From the NCBI RefSeq assembly GCF_000425125.1, contig NZ_AULE01000028.1, forward strand, positions 186,001 through 250,000: DNA of 64,000 nucleotides. The letters run 5' to 3'. The notes under the pieces were generated by a model. It saw nothing but the letters and a program-made list of their open reading frames with translations, was not told the origin of the DNA and ran no database searches. Shown one piece after another: positions 48,982-58,076 of this stretch (position 1 is the first letter of the stretch; the number at the start of each line of letters is the position of its first letter). The position numbers were made by a program, and so were the translations under genes. Source of the DNA: Paenibacillus taiwanensis DSM 18679. Lineage in GTDB: Bacteria; Bacillota; Bacilli; Paenibacillales; Paenibacillaceae.

Positions 48982-49266
48982 ATGATGGAGGCAGAAATGA
49001 ACGATGCGTTTAAAGCATTGGCAGACCCGACAAGACGTCAGATTATAACGTTGCTAACAGAGCGTCATAGAAGTGCGGGGGAAATTGCTGACCAATTCCA
49101 TATATCCAAGCCTAGCATTTCGCATCATCTAAATGTGTTGAAGCAAGCCCATCTTATTGTAGATGAACGGAGAGGCCAACATATATGGTACACGCTAAAT
49201 ACGAGGGTATTGCAGGAAGTGCTTGGCTGGCTGCTGAATGTAACGTTATTATCACATGAGGCATGA
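48982..49266 (+). CDS. ArsR/SdpR-family transcriptional repressor
   Basis: The 94-residue winged-helix protein starts NDAFKALADPTRRQIITLLTE, the SdpR/ArsR hallmark, with recognition helix PSISHHLNVLKQAHLI and wing RRGQHIWYTLN. It lacks the Cys cluster of metal sensors. SdpR itself represses the SdpI immunity gene, but no sdpI-like gene is next to it here. The perfect inverted repeat directly upstream is its likely operator. Confidence 0.9.
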   Translation: MMEAEMNDAFKALADPTRRQIITLLTERHRSAGEIADQFHISKPSISHHLNVLKQAHLIVDERRGQHIWYTLNTRVLQEVLGWLLNVTLLSHEA

Positions 49267-49537
49267 AGGAGAAGGTGGGGAGAAAGGGGAGGCAGGCTGC
49301 CATCATTCATAAGGCCCGCTGCGTGTATGTCATATGAATCTGGTCTTGTATTCAGAGTGACTTATAAAGAAGTTTACCGATAAGGTGGCTCGTTATTATA
49401 ATATTAAAGGCTTGTATGATGAGCGTAATTAAAATGTGATGAGTAGTGTCGCAATAACACTTCTAGTCCCATATGGATACGTAAATATGGACCATTTCAG
49501 CAGTGCTATCATGGTATGTTACTATAGGAGGCATGAG

Positions 49538-50254
49538 ATGTATCAACGTGATTATCTGGTACGACTGATTCAAGAGATGACAGCTATGATTGCCCGTACA
49601 TTGGGCTTAAAGGAGCAGAAACAAAAGGCGGAGCTGTTACTGGAATGGGACGAACTGCTGGAGCGTAAGTTCCGCTTGAATGGCAAGTTGACAGATTCGT
49701 TGTCACCTGACGATATCATTAAGTTGTTCCATCGACATGGCAATTTACAGTCGGACGAGCTACAGGCATTGGCTATTATTATGCTGGAGCGGGCTGAATT
49801 GGAGTATGATCTACAGCGAAGTTCGTCATCTCATGATGGCATAGAGGCCGCTGATGCAAATCATATCCAGCGTCTAATGAAAGTTTATGTACTGCTTGTT
49901 GAAGCGATGCTGCATGGCAGCAATCGAAGCTTGCTTCCTGTTATGGATGTCGTACAAAAGTTAAGCGCTAAGTTGGCCCCCTATCATCTGGATGCCTCGC
50001 TGCTGGAGCGGATCTGGAGATGGCATGATCAGGACCAGCGTTATGCAGAAGCAGAAAATGCTTTATATGAGTGGATGACGGGTGATGAAGCACGCTTGCC
50101 AAGGGCAGCAGCTTGGTATGAACGGCTGTTGGAGCTTTCAGACGATGAGCTGGAAGCAGGTGAGTTGCCTCGTGACGAGGTGGAGCAAGGGCTACAGGAC
50201 GTACAGACGTTGATGGAAAAGAAGCACTCCAATGAGTCCGATTCTGCTGACTAA
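49538..50254 (+). CDS. DUF6483-like helical protein
   Basis: I choose ATG 49538 (MYQRDYLVRLIQEMTAMIA) because ATAGGAGGC lies just upstream; the longer frame from 49436 is not supported. The 238-residue product is all-helical and acidic with no membrane segment. The start Q-R-D-Y-[LI]-x-R-[LI]-I-x-x-x-x recalls Bacillales proteins listed as DUF6483. The later part resembles TPR-like helical pairs (DQDQRYAEAENALYEW). Function unknown. Confidence 0.8.
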   Translation: MYQRDYLVRLIQEMTAMIARTLGLKEQKQKAELLLEWDELLERKFRLNGKLTDSLSPDDIIKLFHRHGNLQSDELQALAIIMLERAELEYDLQRSSSSHDGIEAADANHIQRLMKVYVLLVEAMLHGSNRSLLPVMDVVQKLSAKLAPYHLDASLLERIWRWHDQDQRYAEAENALYEWMTGDEARLPRAAAWYERLLELSDDELEAGELPRDEVEQGLQDVQTLMEKKHSNESDSAD

Positions 50255-50331
50255 CGATCTCTAACATTCGCCGACACCCCTACAAAACTAATGAGTTCAC
50301 AGTAATGTGATTGAAAGGTTGTAACATCACG

Positions 50332-51525
50332 ATGGAACAATTACAGCAGTTAGTTCAACATATTTTACAAGAAGGAACTTTACATTCAGCAGTGTTTAGC
50401 CAAGTGCGTCTTGCTCCGGAAGAAGGCTGTGTCAAAGCAACGATTAAGCCCATCCAGCTGCGTGGCGAGGTTATGGTGCAGATTACTTATCATTTTGCCA
50501 ACAAGGTTACACATGAAAATGTGACGGCACAAAGGGCAGCAGACAAACTGTTCAGCTTGCTTGAACACAACTTTCGCCAAGCTTTACTCCGAACGACAGA
50601 GGCTGAACATCATGTGTTAATTAGCAAGAAGCACAAAGTAAATATACGGACAAAACAGACAAGGTCGGTGCAGGCTGACTTGTCCCATAATCGCAAAAAG
50701 CAATACATACTGGCAGAAGGCGTTCCGGTGCCGTTTCTGATTGAGCTTGGTATTATGAGCGATGTGGGCAAAGTGCTTGCTTCTAAATACGATAAATTTA
50801 AGCAAATCAACCGATTTTTGGAGATGGTAGCTGACATTTTGCCTCATTTACCAAATGACCGTACGATACGGATTATTGATTTTGGTTGTGGAAAGTCTTA
50901 TTTAACATTTGCTCTTTATCATTATTTACATGTGGTGTGTGAACGTGATGTGATGATCAACGGACTTGATTTGAAGGAAGATGTGATTGCACATTGTGAG
51001 GCACTGGCGCGCAGACTACAGTATGAAGGACTTCAATTCTCTGTAGGCGATATTGCACAGTATGATAAAGCTAGCACAGTGGATATGGTTGTGACCTTGC
51101 ATGCTTGTGATACAGCTACAGACGCTGCTTTAAACAAAGCGGTCAGATGGGGAGCGAGTGTGATATTGTCTGTTCCTTGCTGTCAGCATGAGTTGTTCCG
51201 GCAGATTGACACACCAGTGTTGGAGCCGCTGCTTGGCCACGGCATATTAAAGGAACGTTTCTCTGCGCTTGCAACAGATGCGATGCGGGCGAAGCTGCTG
51301 GATTGTGTAGGGTATCAGACCCAATTGCTCGAATTTATCGACATAGAGAATACGCCTAAAAATATATTAATTCGTGCGGTGCGTGCATCTGGAGGCGATA
51401 TACCGACGAATTGGCAGCAGTACACGGCATTCCGCGATTTTCTCCAGGCAGCTCCTTATCTGGAAGACGCTTTGCATGATCTGATTGCGGAGCAAGGACT
51501 ACAAGGCGTTCGCTTGTCTCGCTAA
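50332..51525 (+). CDS. SAM-dependent methyltransferase (Methyltransf_32-like)
   Basis: ATG 50332 (MEQLQQLVQHILQEG) is the natural start; the ribosome binding site GAAAGG is rather distant, and TTG 50311 overlaps it. The 397-residue product has an N-terminal domain, a conserved SDVGKVLASKYDKFKQINRF link and a Rossmann methyltransferase domain (RIIDFGCGKSYLTFALY, INGLDLKEDVI, VTLHACDTATD, VPCCQHEL). This set is typical of the Methyltransf_32 group, suspected to act on RNA or a small molecule; the substrate is not known. Confidence 0.87.
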   Translation: MEQLQQLVQHILQEGTLHSAVFSQVRLAPEEGCVKATIKPIQLRGEVMVQITYHFANKVTHENVTAQRAADKLFSLLEHNFRQALLRTTEAEHHVLISKKHKVNIRTKQTRSVQADLSHNRKKQYILAEGVPVPFLIELGIMSDVGKVLASKYDKFKQINRFLEMVADILPHLPNDRTIRIIDFGCGKSYLTFALYHYLHVVCERDVMINGLDLKEDVIAHCEALARRLQYEGLQFSVGDIAQYDKASTVDMVVTLHACDTATDAALNKAVRWGASVILSVPCCQHELFRQIDTPVLEPLLGHGILKERFSALATDAMRAKLLDCVGYQTQLLEFIDIENTPKNILIRAVRASGGDIPTNWQQYTAFRDFLQAAPYLEDALHDLIAEQGLQGVRLSR

Positions 51526-51749
51526 CGTGCCTGTAAGGGTACAGGGCTATAATGTGGAGCGCAGTGCTCATATAAGTCGTGGCCCTGCCTTAACGGGATT
51601 TGGCTTCGGTTTCGTCTAAGGAACGTAGTTGCTAAGGGATCAAAGAAGAGTATGGGGAAGTTGGGAGTAACTCGCTCCGTGTCATTTACGAGGCGGGGAC
51701 TTCCTGGATGCTCTCTCTAGTCCCAATAGCAGCTGTTTCGTATACATCG

Positions 51750-52226
51750 TTAATTAGGATCGTAGACCATACAGTGGAACAGACCTGTGCCAGAAGGTGT
51801 TGGACGTTCATACGTATCTGTAATACGAAAGCCTGCACGTTCGTATGTGCGTATAGCCCGAGTGTTCCAACAAAGCACTTCCAAATCGATTTCATCTTCT
51901 GGTCGACGTCGTATGGCCTCTTCCACAATCGTTTGCACAAACGATTTACCTCTGCCAAAGCCTAATTTGTCAGGGTGCATGCCAAGCCCTAGACGGGTAA
52001 CACCCTCTAACGGGAAAAATTGCGCAAATCCTTCCAGTTGGTCCTCTGCACCCCGTACTACTGCAAATTGACTTTCCCGAATGACAGGATCAGCAAACTC
52101 AACTTCTAGTGCTTTCATTTGCTCCCAAGGCAAAAAATTGTACAAGTTGTATGGCGGTTCATATTGCCAACTACAGATGGCTTCTGCGTCTTGTTCGCTC
52201 ATGGGAAAGATTCGAAAAGGTTGCAA
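51750..52226 (-). CDS. GNAT-family N-acetyltransferase
   Basis: The start is probably TTG 52226, seven bases after GAGGAGG; the ATG at 52232 is too close to it. The 158-residue product has the GNAT fold: QFAVVRGAEDQLEGFAQFFP, LGLGMHPDKLGFGRGKSFVQTIVEEA (acetyl-CoA loop, G-x-G-[KR]) and LEVLCWNTRAIRTYERAGF. The N-terminal WQYEPPYNLYNF motif occurs in a Firmicute subgroup. Substrate unknown. Confidence 0.88.
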   Translation of the reverse strand: MQPFRIFPMSEQDAEAICSWQYEPPYNLYNFLPWEQMKALEVEFADPVIRESQFAVVRGAEDQLEGFAQFFPLEGVTRLGLGMHPDKLGFGRGKSFVQTIVEEAIRRRPEDEIDLEVLCWNTRAIRTYERAGFRITDTYERPTPSGTGLFHCMVYDPN

Positions 52227-52435
52227 GGGCATTCCTCCTCACGTTTAATAAAGGTATCTGCTTACATCATACTTATTGTGTCACGAACAATTACGCAGTA
52301 CAAGTCCATATAGAGGTTGTATTGTTACATGTATTATGCAGTTGGTTACAGATTGTCACAGTTTGTATAGTATAATGGGGTTAGACAAATGAATTGTTGT
52401 ACGATAACGGCATACTAGAGGAGGCATACATACGG

Positions 52436-53812
52436 ATGTTTGCGCGAAGCAGTCGTACTTTATGGTTTGTTATTTTATTTTTAATAGTATGGATATGCCC
52501 TTTGATGATGATGCCCAAGCCAGTTGAGGCGCAAGGGATGCTTCTCCCTCATACCGTTATAACGGATACGAGGACAGTAAAGCTTAACGACGTACTGGCG
52601 GTTAACCCTACAGTAACGGGTGTCACTTATGCTGTAACCTATGCTGATCCGACGATCGCAACAGTAGATGTTGATCTCAAGCGCCAACAGTATATTGTAC
52701 GAGGAAACAAGATCGGATCTACAGCAGTAGCCATAGCGTGGGGAGACCCGTCTGGGCGTATTCAGGTAGAGAAGTTTGCGGTTATGGTGGTGGACCCAAC
52801 ACAGCCATTGGCTGCCTCGACGATTAACATGAATTATTTAAGCGATTATTATTTTGCACCAAATCAAGTAAGCAAGCTGATTGATCTTAAAGTTCTTTTT
52901 CCAAATGATTCAACGATTGAATATAGAAGGAACAATTTTGATATTCAAGATTCGAGTATGGCGTTGGGCTTGGCGGGGTCGGAGTTTAACGGTGTAGATG
53001 CATATTATGTCATAAAAGAGCAGACAAAATTCACACATACGGTCGTCACGATTACAGCTACAAATAGACTTGGCAACAAAGCCTCATACTTCTTTACGGT
53101 TGCCATGAATACGGAACCGCGTTATACAGGTCCAGGTGATGTGAGGCATATTGTAGCAGGCTCCTCATCATCTATCCCGTTGGCGAGCTTTTTTGTAGAT
53201 CCGGATCAGGACAGTCTTACATATACGTTTTTAGGAACAGAGAACAAAGGGATTGTGAACGCTTCTCTACAAGGCTCTGAGTTGATCGTGCAAGGAATTG
53301 CAACCGGTACAGACAAAATTAAAATCAAGGCAGACGACGGCCGCGGCGGATCAACGATCGGAGAAGTATCGGTTGAAGTTCACGCTGTAGCTGACAGCGA
53401 ATACACGGGACAGTATAAAGGTGTTGAAAATAGGCTGCGTATACCGGTTACGTCAGCGGGGCGTTATTGGCTGGCTCCGTTTGAGGCTGTGCATAGTTCA
53501 GTTAAAAGTGGACGAGAAGCATATGTAGCAGCAGGTCAAGCCGATGTTACGTTCCGAATTGATAGTGTCAATCAGCAGCCAATGCTTGGACCGGGGCATT
53601 ACGGATTATACTATGTGGACCCTACTTCTAATCGCTTATCACTTGTTCAAGTAGTGGAGCTGCTGGATAAACAGGTGCTCATTCAACAAATTACTGAAAT
53701 TGATCAACATAACGGTGCTAATGGAATCGATGTAGCAGATATACGAAGATGGATTTTGCGTCCCGAAAATAACACCTTTATTCGAGCCAAGCTTGCCTTG
53801 TCACTCTTGTAG
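52436..53812 (+). CDS. Secreted Ig-like/cadherin-like repeat protein
   Basis: I choose ATG 52436 (MFARSSRTLWFVILF); GAGGAGG lies 11 bp upstream. The 458-residue product has a signal peptide (to about residue 34, PVEAQG). A BIG-type strand-rich region follows (TVKLNDVLAVNP, ATVDVDLKRQQYIVRGNKIGSTAVAI), then a cadherin-like repeat (PLASFFVDPDQDSLTYTF, KIKADDGRGGSTIGEVSVEV). The C-terminal segment NGANGIDVADIRRWILRPEN resembles the tail of other Paenibacillus surface proteins. There is no sortase or membrane anchor. It is probably an extracellular structural or adhesive protein. Confidence 0.75.
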   Translation: MFARSSRTLWFVILFLIVWICPLMMMPKPVEAQGMLLPHTVITDTRTVKLNDVLAVNPTVTGVTYAVTYADPTIATVDVDLKRQQYIVRGNKIGSTAVAIAWGDPSGRIQVEKFAVMVVDPTQPLAASTINMNYLSDYYFAPNQVSKLIDLKVLFPNDSTIEYRRNNFDIQDSSMALGLAGSEFNGVDAYYVIKEQTKFTHTVVTITATNRLGNKASYFFTVAMNTEPRYTGPGDVRHIVAGSSSSIPLASFFVDPDQDSLTYTFLGTENKGIVNASLQGSELIVQGIATGTDKIKIKADDGRGGSTIGEVSVEVHAVADSEYTGQYKGVENRLRIPVTSAGRYWLAPFEAVHSSVKSGREAYVAAGQADVTFRIDSVNQQPMLGPGHYGLYYVDPTSNRLSLVQVVELLDKQVLIQQITEIDQHNGANGIDVADIRRWILRPENNTFIRAKLALSLL

Positions 53813-53926
53813 ATGAATACATATGTGAACACGGAGCTTGACTGGGCAAATTAGCAATAAGAAAGAGGATGGAATAGGATACAGCCACCCAGGCAGCCTT
53901 TACGTCTATTTGGTCAGACTAGCATT

Positions 53927-53964
53927 GACCGCTTCTCGGTAGTTTCCGATGGAGTGGTCTTTTT
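53927..53964 (+). terminator. Terminator after the secreted protein
   Basis: GACCGCTTC (53927-53935) pairs with GGAGTGGTC (53951-53959) with one mismatch, followed by TTTTT. The rest of 53813-54164 shows no gene. Confidence 0.6.
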
Positions 53965-54164
53965 GACGTGCTCACCCTATACCCTTTAGCGAAGCTACTT
54001 GTAACAGATCAGCCTGTACAGCAGTATAAAGAATAAGAAACGAATATAACAAACATAAAATAGTAATAGATAAAAGAGGAAACAAGTCTACGGTTATATA
54101 AGCTGAGCAGCATAAATAAAGAAGTAGTTAGATGGGGAGATAAGGGGAGATGGGAGGCGGCGTC

Positions 54165-56303
54165 ATGAGAAGGTTGAATAAAATGGTAACGAAAACGGCT
54201 CATCTATCTATGCATGAAACGAGGACGCTTATCCTGTGGGCGATAGTGGGGATTGTATTAGGCGCGGGGTTATGCCAGCAAGGCTTGTTCTACGACCACC
54301 ACATGCTGCCTGTAGCTGTGCTGCTTATTGGTGTTGGCGTATACCACATTTTGCGCAAAGGGATAATGCTGTCCTTGAGAGGTTGCGCTTTTCCTTGGCC
54401 GTTATGGTTTCCGCTCATAGCAGCGGTTTGTTACGGGATAACCTTGCTGTTTGAACCCGCCTCTGTGTATGGCAGTTGGATGCAGATCATACGATGGAGT
54501 TCTTTTGGCATATGGCTTCTGCTCATCTACGGTTCTTTGACGTGCAGACAAGCCGTTCAGAAGTTTCATCTTGTAATAGTATTAATTGGCATAGTGATGT
54601 CATTTGGTTCCCTCTGTATGTTGTACGGCTGGATTCCCTATAACGGAGGTGTGATGTCCAGTTCCAACGAAGAACTGTCCGCGTTAGGCTTTCGTCTTGG
54701 CGGCTGGCTGCAATATCCGAATACGCTTGGAGCGCTTGCGGGGGCATATGCACTATATCACTTAGGACGGATCAATGAATTAGGTATCACTCGACGGGCA
54801 TGGCTGTTGGAATCCGTTTGCTTACTGCTGCATGCAACGGTGCTTGGCCTGACGGAATCAAGGGGCGCATGGCTAGTTACTGCTGCGATTGTATTTGCAA
54901 GTTTGCTCGTTACGAAGGGGAGCCGGCTCCGGTTTATAGGTTGGGCAGCGTGGCATGGATGCTGGGCGTTGTTAGCGCTGGCTTCCACTGCATCATTATG
55001 GCTGCAACAGAGCCACCTTATTGCGCTCCCATTTCTCTTATGTATGGCGGGAGCCGTGTTGTTGCCATATGTGCTCTATGTTGGAGTGAGCAATAGGGCT
55101 AAGAGGAGGGAGGACGGCGATAGGGAGTCTGTTAGTGAGCCGTGGTTTATCAAAGTTATTTTAGCAGGCATAGGAGCTGTTGTTCTAAGTGCAGCGTTAT
55201 ATGTAATGCCAAATGAGGCGAGTGATCGCTTAACGGGTCATTATGAGACGGCCTCGGCTCGAACTTTATTTTATAAGGATGCATGGCGATTGTGGCAGGA
55301 GCATCCTTGGCTTGGAAGTGGCGGTGACGCTTGGAGACAGCAGTTTTCATCTATCCAGAGCGAGCCGTATGTGGGCAAGGAAGTACATAGCAGTTTATTT
55401 GATATGCTGCTGGACATTGGCGTCGTTGGCACGGTGGTGACAATGGGACTAGCGGCAGTCGTGCTATGGCAAGGCTGGCGCCGCTATCAGGCAGCGGGCA
55501 TGGCTGCAACCGCCATAGCAGCCCACAGTTTGATTGACTTCGACCTCGCATACAGTTGGGTCATTTATGTGTGGCTTGGTTGGCTGGCATTAGGCTATTC
55601 AGGCGGCAAGCAATGGGGGGAGCCGGTTGAGAGCGCTCAACCACAATCGCAGGCAGAACTGATGCAAAGCGGTGCGAAGCAGGTGCGGCGTAGTAAGCTG
55701 CGCCAGCGTCTCGCAACTCTGGTGCTTGTCGTCCCGCTGGCAGGGGTAGCCGCGGTAGGTTTAAGTCACTGCGTGGCGCAAGTTCTATACGCCACGGCAA
55801 GCGGCAAGCCTACTGCCGCCAGCGCAGTGACACTCCGCGCAGCACAGCGGCTCGCGCCTGCCAATACAGCGCTGCGCATCGCAGCCTCGCGCCGCTTACC
55901 GCCGCGCGAGGCGCTGGCGCTGCTGGCAGAGGGGCAGAGCTTCGAACACGACGGCAAAGCGCTCAACCGTGAGCTGGCGCTAACGGCTGAGCGCAGCGGC
56001 AATCCGCAGCAAGCGGCCGCCTACTGGCAGGCGGCCGTGAAGGCTGATCGCTTCGATCGCAAGCTGCGCACCGAAGCGATCGTGCGGCTTGCCGCTATGG
56101 CGCAGGCGGCGGCCGCGCAAGGACAGCCATCGTTGGCGCAGACGCTGGCCGTGGATGCAGAAAGGCACTTCAGCGCTTACGATGCTGAAGTGCGCCGCAT
56201 CGCGGCAATTGAGCACGTGGCAAACGGCAAGCGGTTTGCTATGACGGAAGAGGCCGAGCGCGCAGCGGCCTCCGTATACTTGCTTACCCTCCAAAGTAAG
56301 TAA
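54165..56303 (+). CDS. O-antigen-ligase-type membrane protein with TPR-like tail
   Basis: ATG 54165 (MRRLNKMVTKTAH) has GGGAGG six bases upstream; ATG 54150 overlaps the site. The 712-residue product has about eleven membrane helices and the Wzy_C region. The conserved outer loop reads SARTLFYKDAWRLWQEHPWLGSGGDAW and VHSSLFDMLLDIGVVG. The last 190 residues (after about 520) are Ala/Arg-rich helical pairs resembling TPRs and are far more GC-rich than the rest. WaaL/Wzy-type proteins join or polymerise lipid-linked glycans on the outer membrane face; in Gram-positives they act in exopolysaccharide or protein glycosylation. No glycan gene cluster adjoins it. Confidence 0.82.
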   Translation: MRRLNKMVTKTAHLSMHETRTLILWAIVGIVLGAGLCQQGLFYDHHMLPVAVLLIGVGVYHILRKGIMLSLRGCAFPWPLWFPLIAAVCYGITLLFEPASVYGSWMQIIRWSSFGIWLLLIYGSLTCRQAVQKFHLVIVLIGIVMSFGSLCMLYGWIPYNGGVMSSSNEELSALGFRLGGWLQYPNTLGALAGAYALYHLGRINELGITRRAWLLESVCLLLHATVLGLTESRGAWLVTAAIVFASLLVTKGSRLRFIGWAAWHGCWALLALASTASLWLQQSHLIALPFLLCMAGAVLLPYVLYVGVSNRAKRREDGDRESVSEPWFIKVILAGIGAVVLSAALYVMPNEASDRLTGHYETASARTLFYKDAWRLWQEHPWLGSGGDAWRQQFSSIQSEPYVGKEVHSSLFDMLLDIGVVGTVVTMGLAAVVLWQGWRRYQAAGMAATAIAAHSLIDFDLAYSWVIYVWLGWLALGYSGGKQWGEPVESAQPQSQAELMQSGAKQVRRSKLRQRLATLVLVVPLAGVAAVGLSHCVAQVLYATASGKPTAASAVTLRAAQRLAPANTALRIAASRRLPPREALALLAEGQSFEHDGKALNRELALTAERSGNPQQAAAYWQAAVKADRFDRKLRTEAIVRLAAMAQAAAAQGQPSLAQTLAVDAERHFSAYDAEVRRIAAIEHVANGKRFAMTEEAERAAASVYLLTLQSK

Positions 56304-56318
56304 CAGGAGAACGGGCAA

Positions 56319-56387
56319 ATGGACCAAGCAAGACAGGAGCGAGCTGCATACGTTGTACGATACGTGCAGAAAGGAGCATCCGCATGA
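56319..56387 (+). CDS. 22-codon upstream reading frame overlapping the next gene
   Basis: ATG 56319 follows AGGAG by nine bases and encodes MDQARQERAAYVVRYVQKGA then SA, ending in a TGA that overlaps the ATG of the 122-residue gene (ATGA). It could couple translation of the next gene. It is too short to call by composition. Confidence 0.3.
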   Translation: MDQARQERAAYVVRYVQKGASA

Positions 56388-56752
56388 GCATCGTAAAACG
56401 TATCACTCCTCCCCTCAAGGACCCGCAGCGCAAAGGAAAAGTAGTCAGTAAAGTGACCAGGAAGCCATTTAAAGCCAAGCTGATTCCGAATCTGTACTTT
56501 ACACGCTTTACTGTATTATGGGTGCAAAATAACGGCGTTACGTTTAATACCGCCGGTTTTTTTGCCCGGGCTTTTTCAGGCGGGCGCTTGTTGTCTACAG
56601 CATCATTTGACCGTCACGGCGTCGTCCGCTTCAATAATATTGGTGTCTTGACTAACGTGGCGCTTACGATTCAAGTGTTTAACAGTGCTGGTGTACTGTT
56701 CCGAACACGCAACGTACCTAGAGGTGTTGAAGCCTTCGCTATTATTGGCTAA
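56384..56752 (+). CDS. 122-residue strand-rich protein of unknown function
   Basis: GAAAGGAGC precedes ATG 56384. The product has a basic, disordered N-terminus (MSIVKRITPPLKDPQRKGKV). The rest is a hydrophobic strand-rich domain (FTVLWVQNNGVTFNT, RAFSGGRLLSTASFD, ALTIQVFNSAGVLFRTRNV), likely one Ig-like beta-sandwich. There is no signal peptide or membrane segment. I do not recognise the family; a spore-surface or structural role is conceivable but unproven. Confidence 0.72.
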   Translation: MSIVKRITPPLKDPQRKGKVVSKVTRKPFKAKLIPNLYFTRFTVLWVQNNGVTFNTAGFFARAFSGGRLLSTASFDRHGVVRFNNIGVLTNVALTIQVFNSAGVLFRTRNVPRGVEAFAIIG

Positions 56753-56759
56753 TGCCGAC

Positions 56760-56800
56760 AAGGCCCACTCGTTTCTTTTCGGAAACGGCGTGGGCCTTTT
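56760..56800. terminator. Strong bidirectional terminator
   Basis: AAGGCCCAC (56760-56768) and GTGGGCCTT (56790-56798) pair perfectly, with an inner GTTTC/GGAAAC pairing and TT on the plus side. It separates convergent genes. Confidence 0.85.
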
Positions 56801-56830
56801 GACTGAAAGTGATGATGTTCGGTTGTCGGG

Positions 56831-57139
56831 CTATCCGCCGAATGCATCGCGGAAGCAGGCGCTTAGCTTAGTCCGGTCAACCTTCCATAATTGAGCCAGT
56901 TCCTCGCTGACAGCTTCATCCCACCAATCGGCAAGCCGCTTGCGATGTTGGCTGTTCTCATGAATCCAGGTCAAGTTGCCGAATACTTTTTCTACATACA
57001 ATGCTTCGCCCTGCTTTATCAGTTCATCGGGGACATATAGCTTCATCCGTTTGATCGTACGATACAACTCCGTACTACAGGAACGGCGAATTTTGCGTGC
57101 GGAAGGCAGGGGGGCTTCATGGCGCTCTTTTGGTCTCAA
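56831..57139 (-). CDS. Small basic/helical protein of unknown function
   Basis: The start is TTG 57139, eight bases after GAGAGGAG. The 102-residue product (MRPKERHEAPLPSARKIRRS...) is helical and Trp/Lys-rich in its second half (LTWIHENSQHRKRLADWWDEAV, FRDAFGG at the end). It recalls a short conserved Paenibacillus family that databases mislabel 'dehydrogenase'; nothing in it looks catalytic. It stands alone. Confidence 0.75.
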   Translation of the reverse strand: MRPKERHEAPLPSARKIRRSCSTELYRTIKRMKLYVPDELIKQGEALYVEKVFGNLTWIHENSQHRKRLADWWDEAVSEELAQLWKVDRTKLSACFRDAFGG

Positions 57140-57355
57140 TAAGGTGACTCCTCTCTACACGGGCCTACGCATCAACATATGCAGAGACTTTTTGCTTGTC
57201 ACAACCGGAATGAATCTTCTTTATGTAGTTGTTTTACGATAGTGTAAGATTCCATGCCATCGCAATTAAGCCCCTCGCATCGTCCTATTCTAGTGACTGC
57301 TTCCTAAACTAAGCTAGACCCTATGTATACCGAGGAGTGTACACTAATTCCTAAC

Positions 57356-57385
57356 TTGGAGTGATGTCCTTCCATATGCTAGAAT
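57356..57385 (+). promoter_or_regulatory. Probable sigma-A promoter for the dedA operon
   Basis: TTGGAG (57356-57361), an 18-bp spacer and TAGAAT (57380-57385) lie about 75 bp before the DedA start. The rest of 57140-57458 has no gene. Confidence 0.5.
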
Positions 57386-57458
57386 AGAATGGTTATCAAT
57401 GAAGTCGTTCCAAGTGTTATCATTAATTATGAATAAGCATGTGGGGAAGAGGGAAGGT

Positions 57459-58076
57459 ATGGATACGATTCATCAGATTATTAACACACTGTTTCACTGG
57501 ATTCAGAGTCTGGGGGAATGGGGCATCTTCTTCGGATTAATGCTAGAAGTAATACCTAGTGAAATTGTGTTAGCCTACGGTGGTTTTCTTGTTTATTTAG
57601 GAAAAGCGAACTTTGTTATGATCGTTATATTTGGAGTTGTCGGGGGCGTGCTCGCCCAACTGGTCGTATATTGGATAGGTAGATACGGCGGCAGGCCTTT
57701 CTTGGAGCGCTTTGGGAAGTACATATTAATTAATAAGCACCATATCGATAAGTCAGAAGAATGGTTTAACAAATATGGTACGGGTGTTATTTTTACAGCA
57801 CGCTTTGTACCGATTGTCCGTCATGCCATTTCTATTCCCGCGGGAATTACGCGTATGCCTGTATGGAAGTTTACGGTTTTAACTACGTTGGCCGTTATTC
57901 CTTGGACACTATTATTTGTTTATTTGGGTTACATGCTCGGCGATAACTGGGAGCACATCGATGAGGCGGCAGCACCATATGTGAAGCCGATACTGCTAAT
58001 TGCACTTGCGCTCCTGATCGTGTATGTTGTCATTAAATATACTATTTCAAAGAAGAAAGCGGGGCAATCCAAATGA
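57459..58076 (+). CDS. DedA-family membrane protein
   Basis: I choose ATG 57459 (MDTIHQIINTLFHWIQSLGEWG), preceded by AGAGGGAAGG; the longer frame from 57399 is not supported. The 205-residue product has the DedA/SNARE-associated motifs ExIPSEIVLAYGG, GGVLAQLVVYWIGRYGGRPFL, FTARFVPIVRHAISIPAGITRMP and TLLFVYLGYMLGDNW. DedA proteins recycle undecaprenyl phosphate or other lipids across the membrane. It overlaps the thioredoxin-fold gene by four bases (ATGA). Confidence 0.9.
   Translation: MDTIHQIINTLFHWIQSLGEWGIFFGLMLEVIPSEIVLAYGGFLVYLGKANFVMIVIFGVVGGVLAQLVVYWIGRYGGRPFLERFGKYILINKHHIDKSEEWFNKYGTGVIFTARFVPIVRHAISIPAGITRMPVWKFTVLTTLAVIPWTLLFVYLGYMLGDNWEHIDEAAAPYVKPILLIALALLIVYVVIKYTISKKKAGQSK

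Noticed and set aside
55561-56002. Several long minus-strand frames opposite the GC-rich tail of the O-antigen-ligase gene
   Set aside because: They are shadows of a GC-rich coding strand with no start signals.
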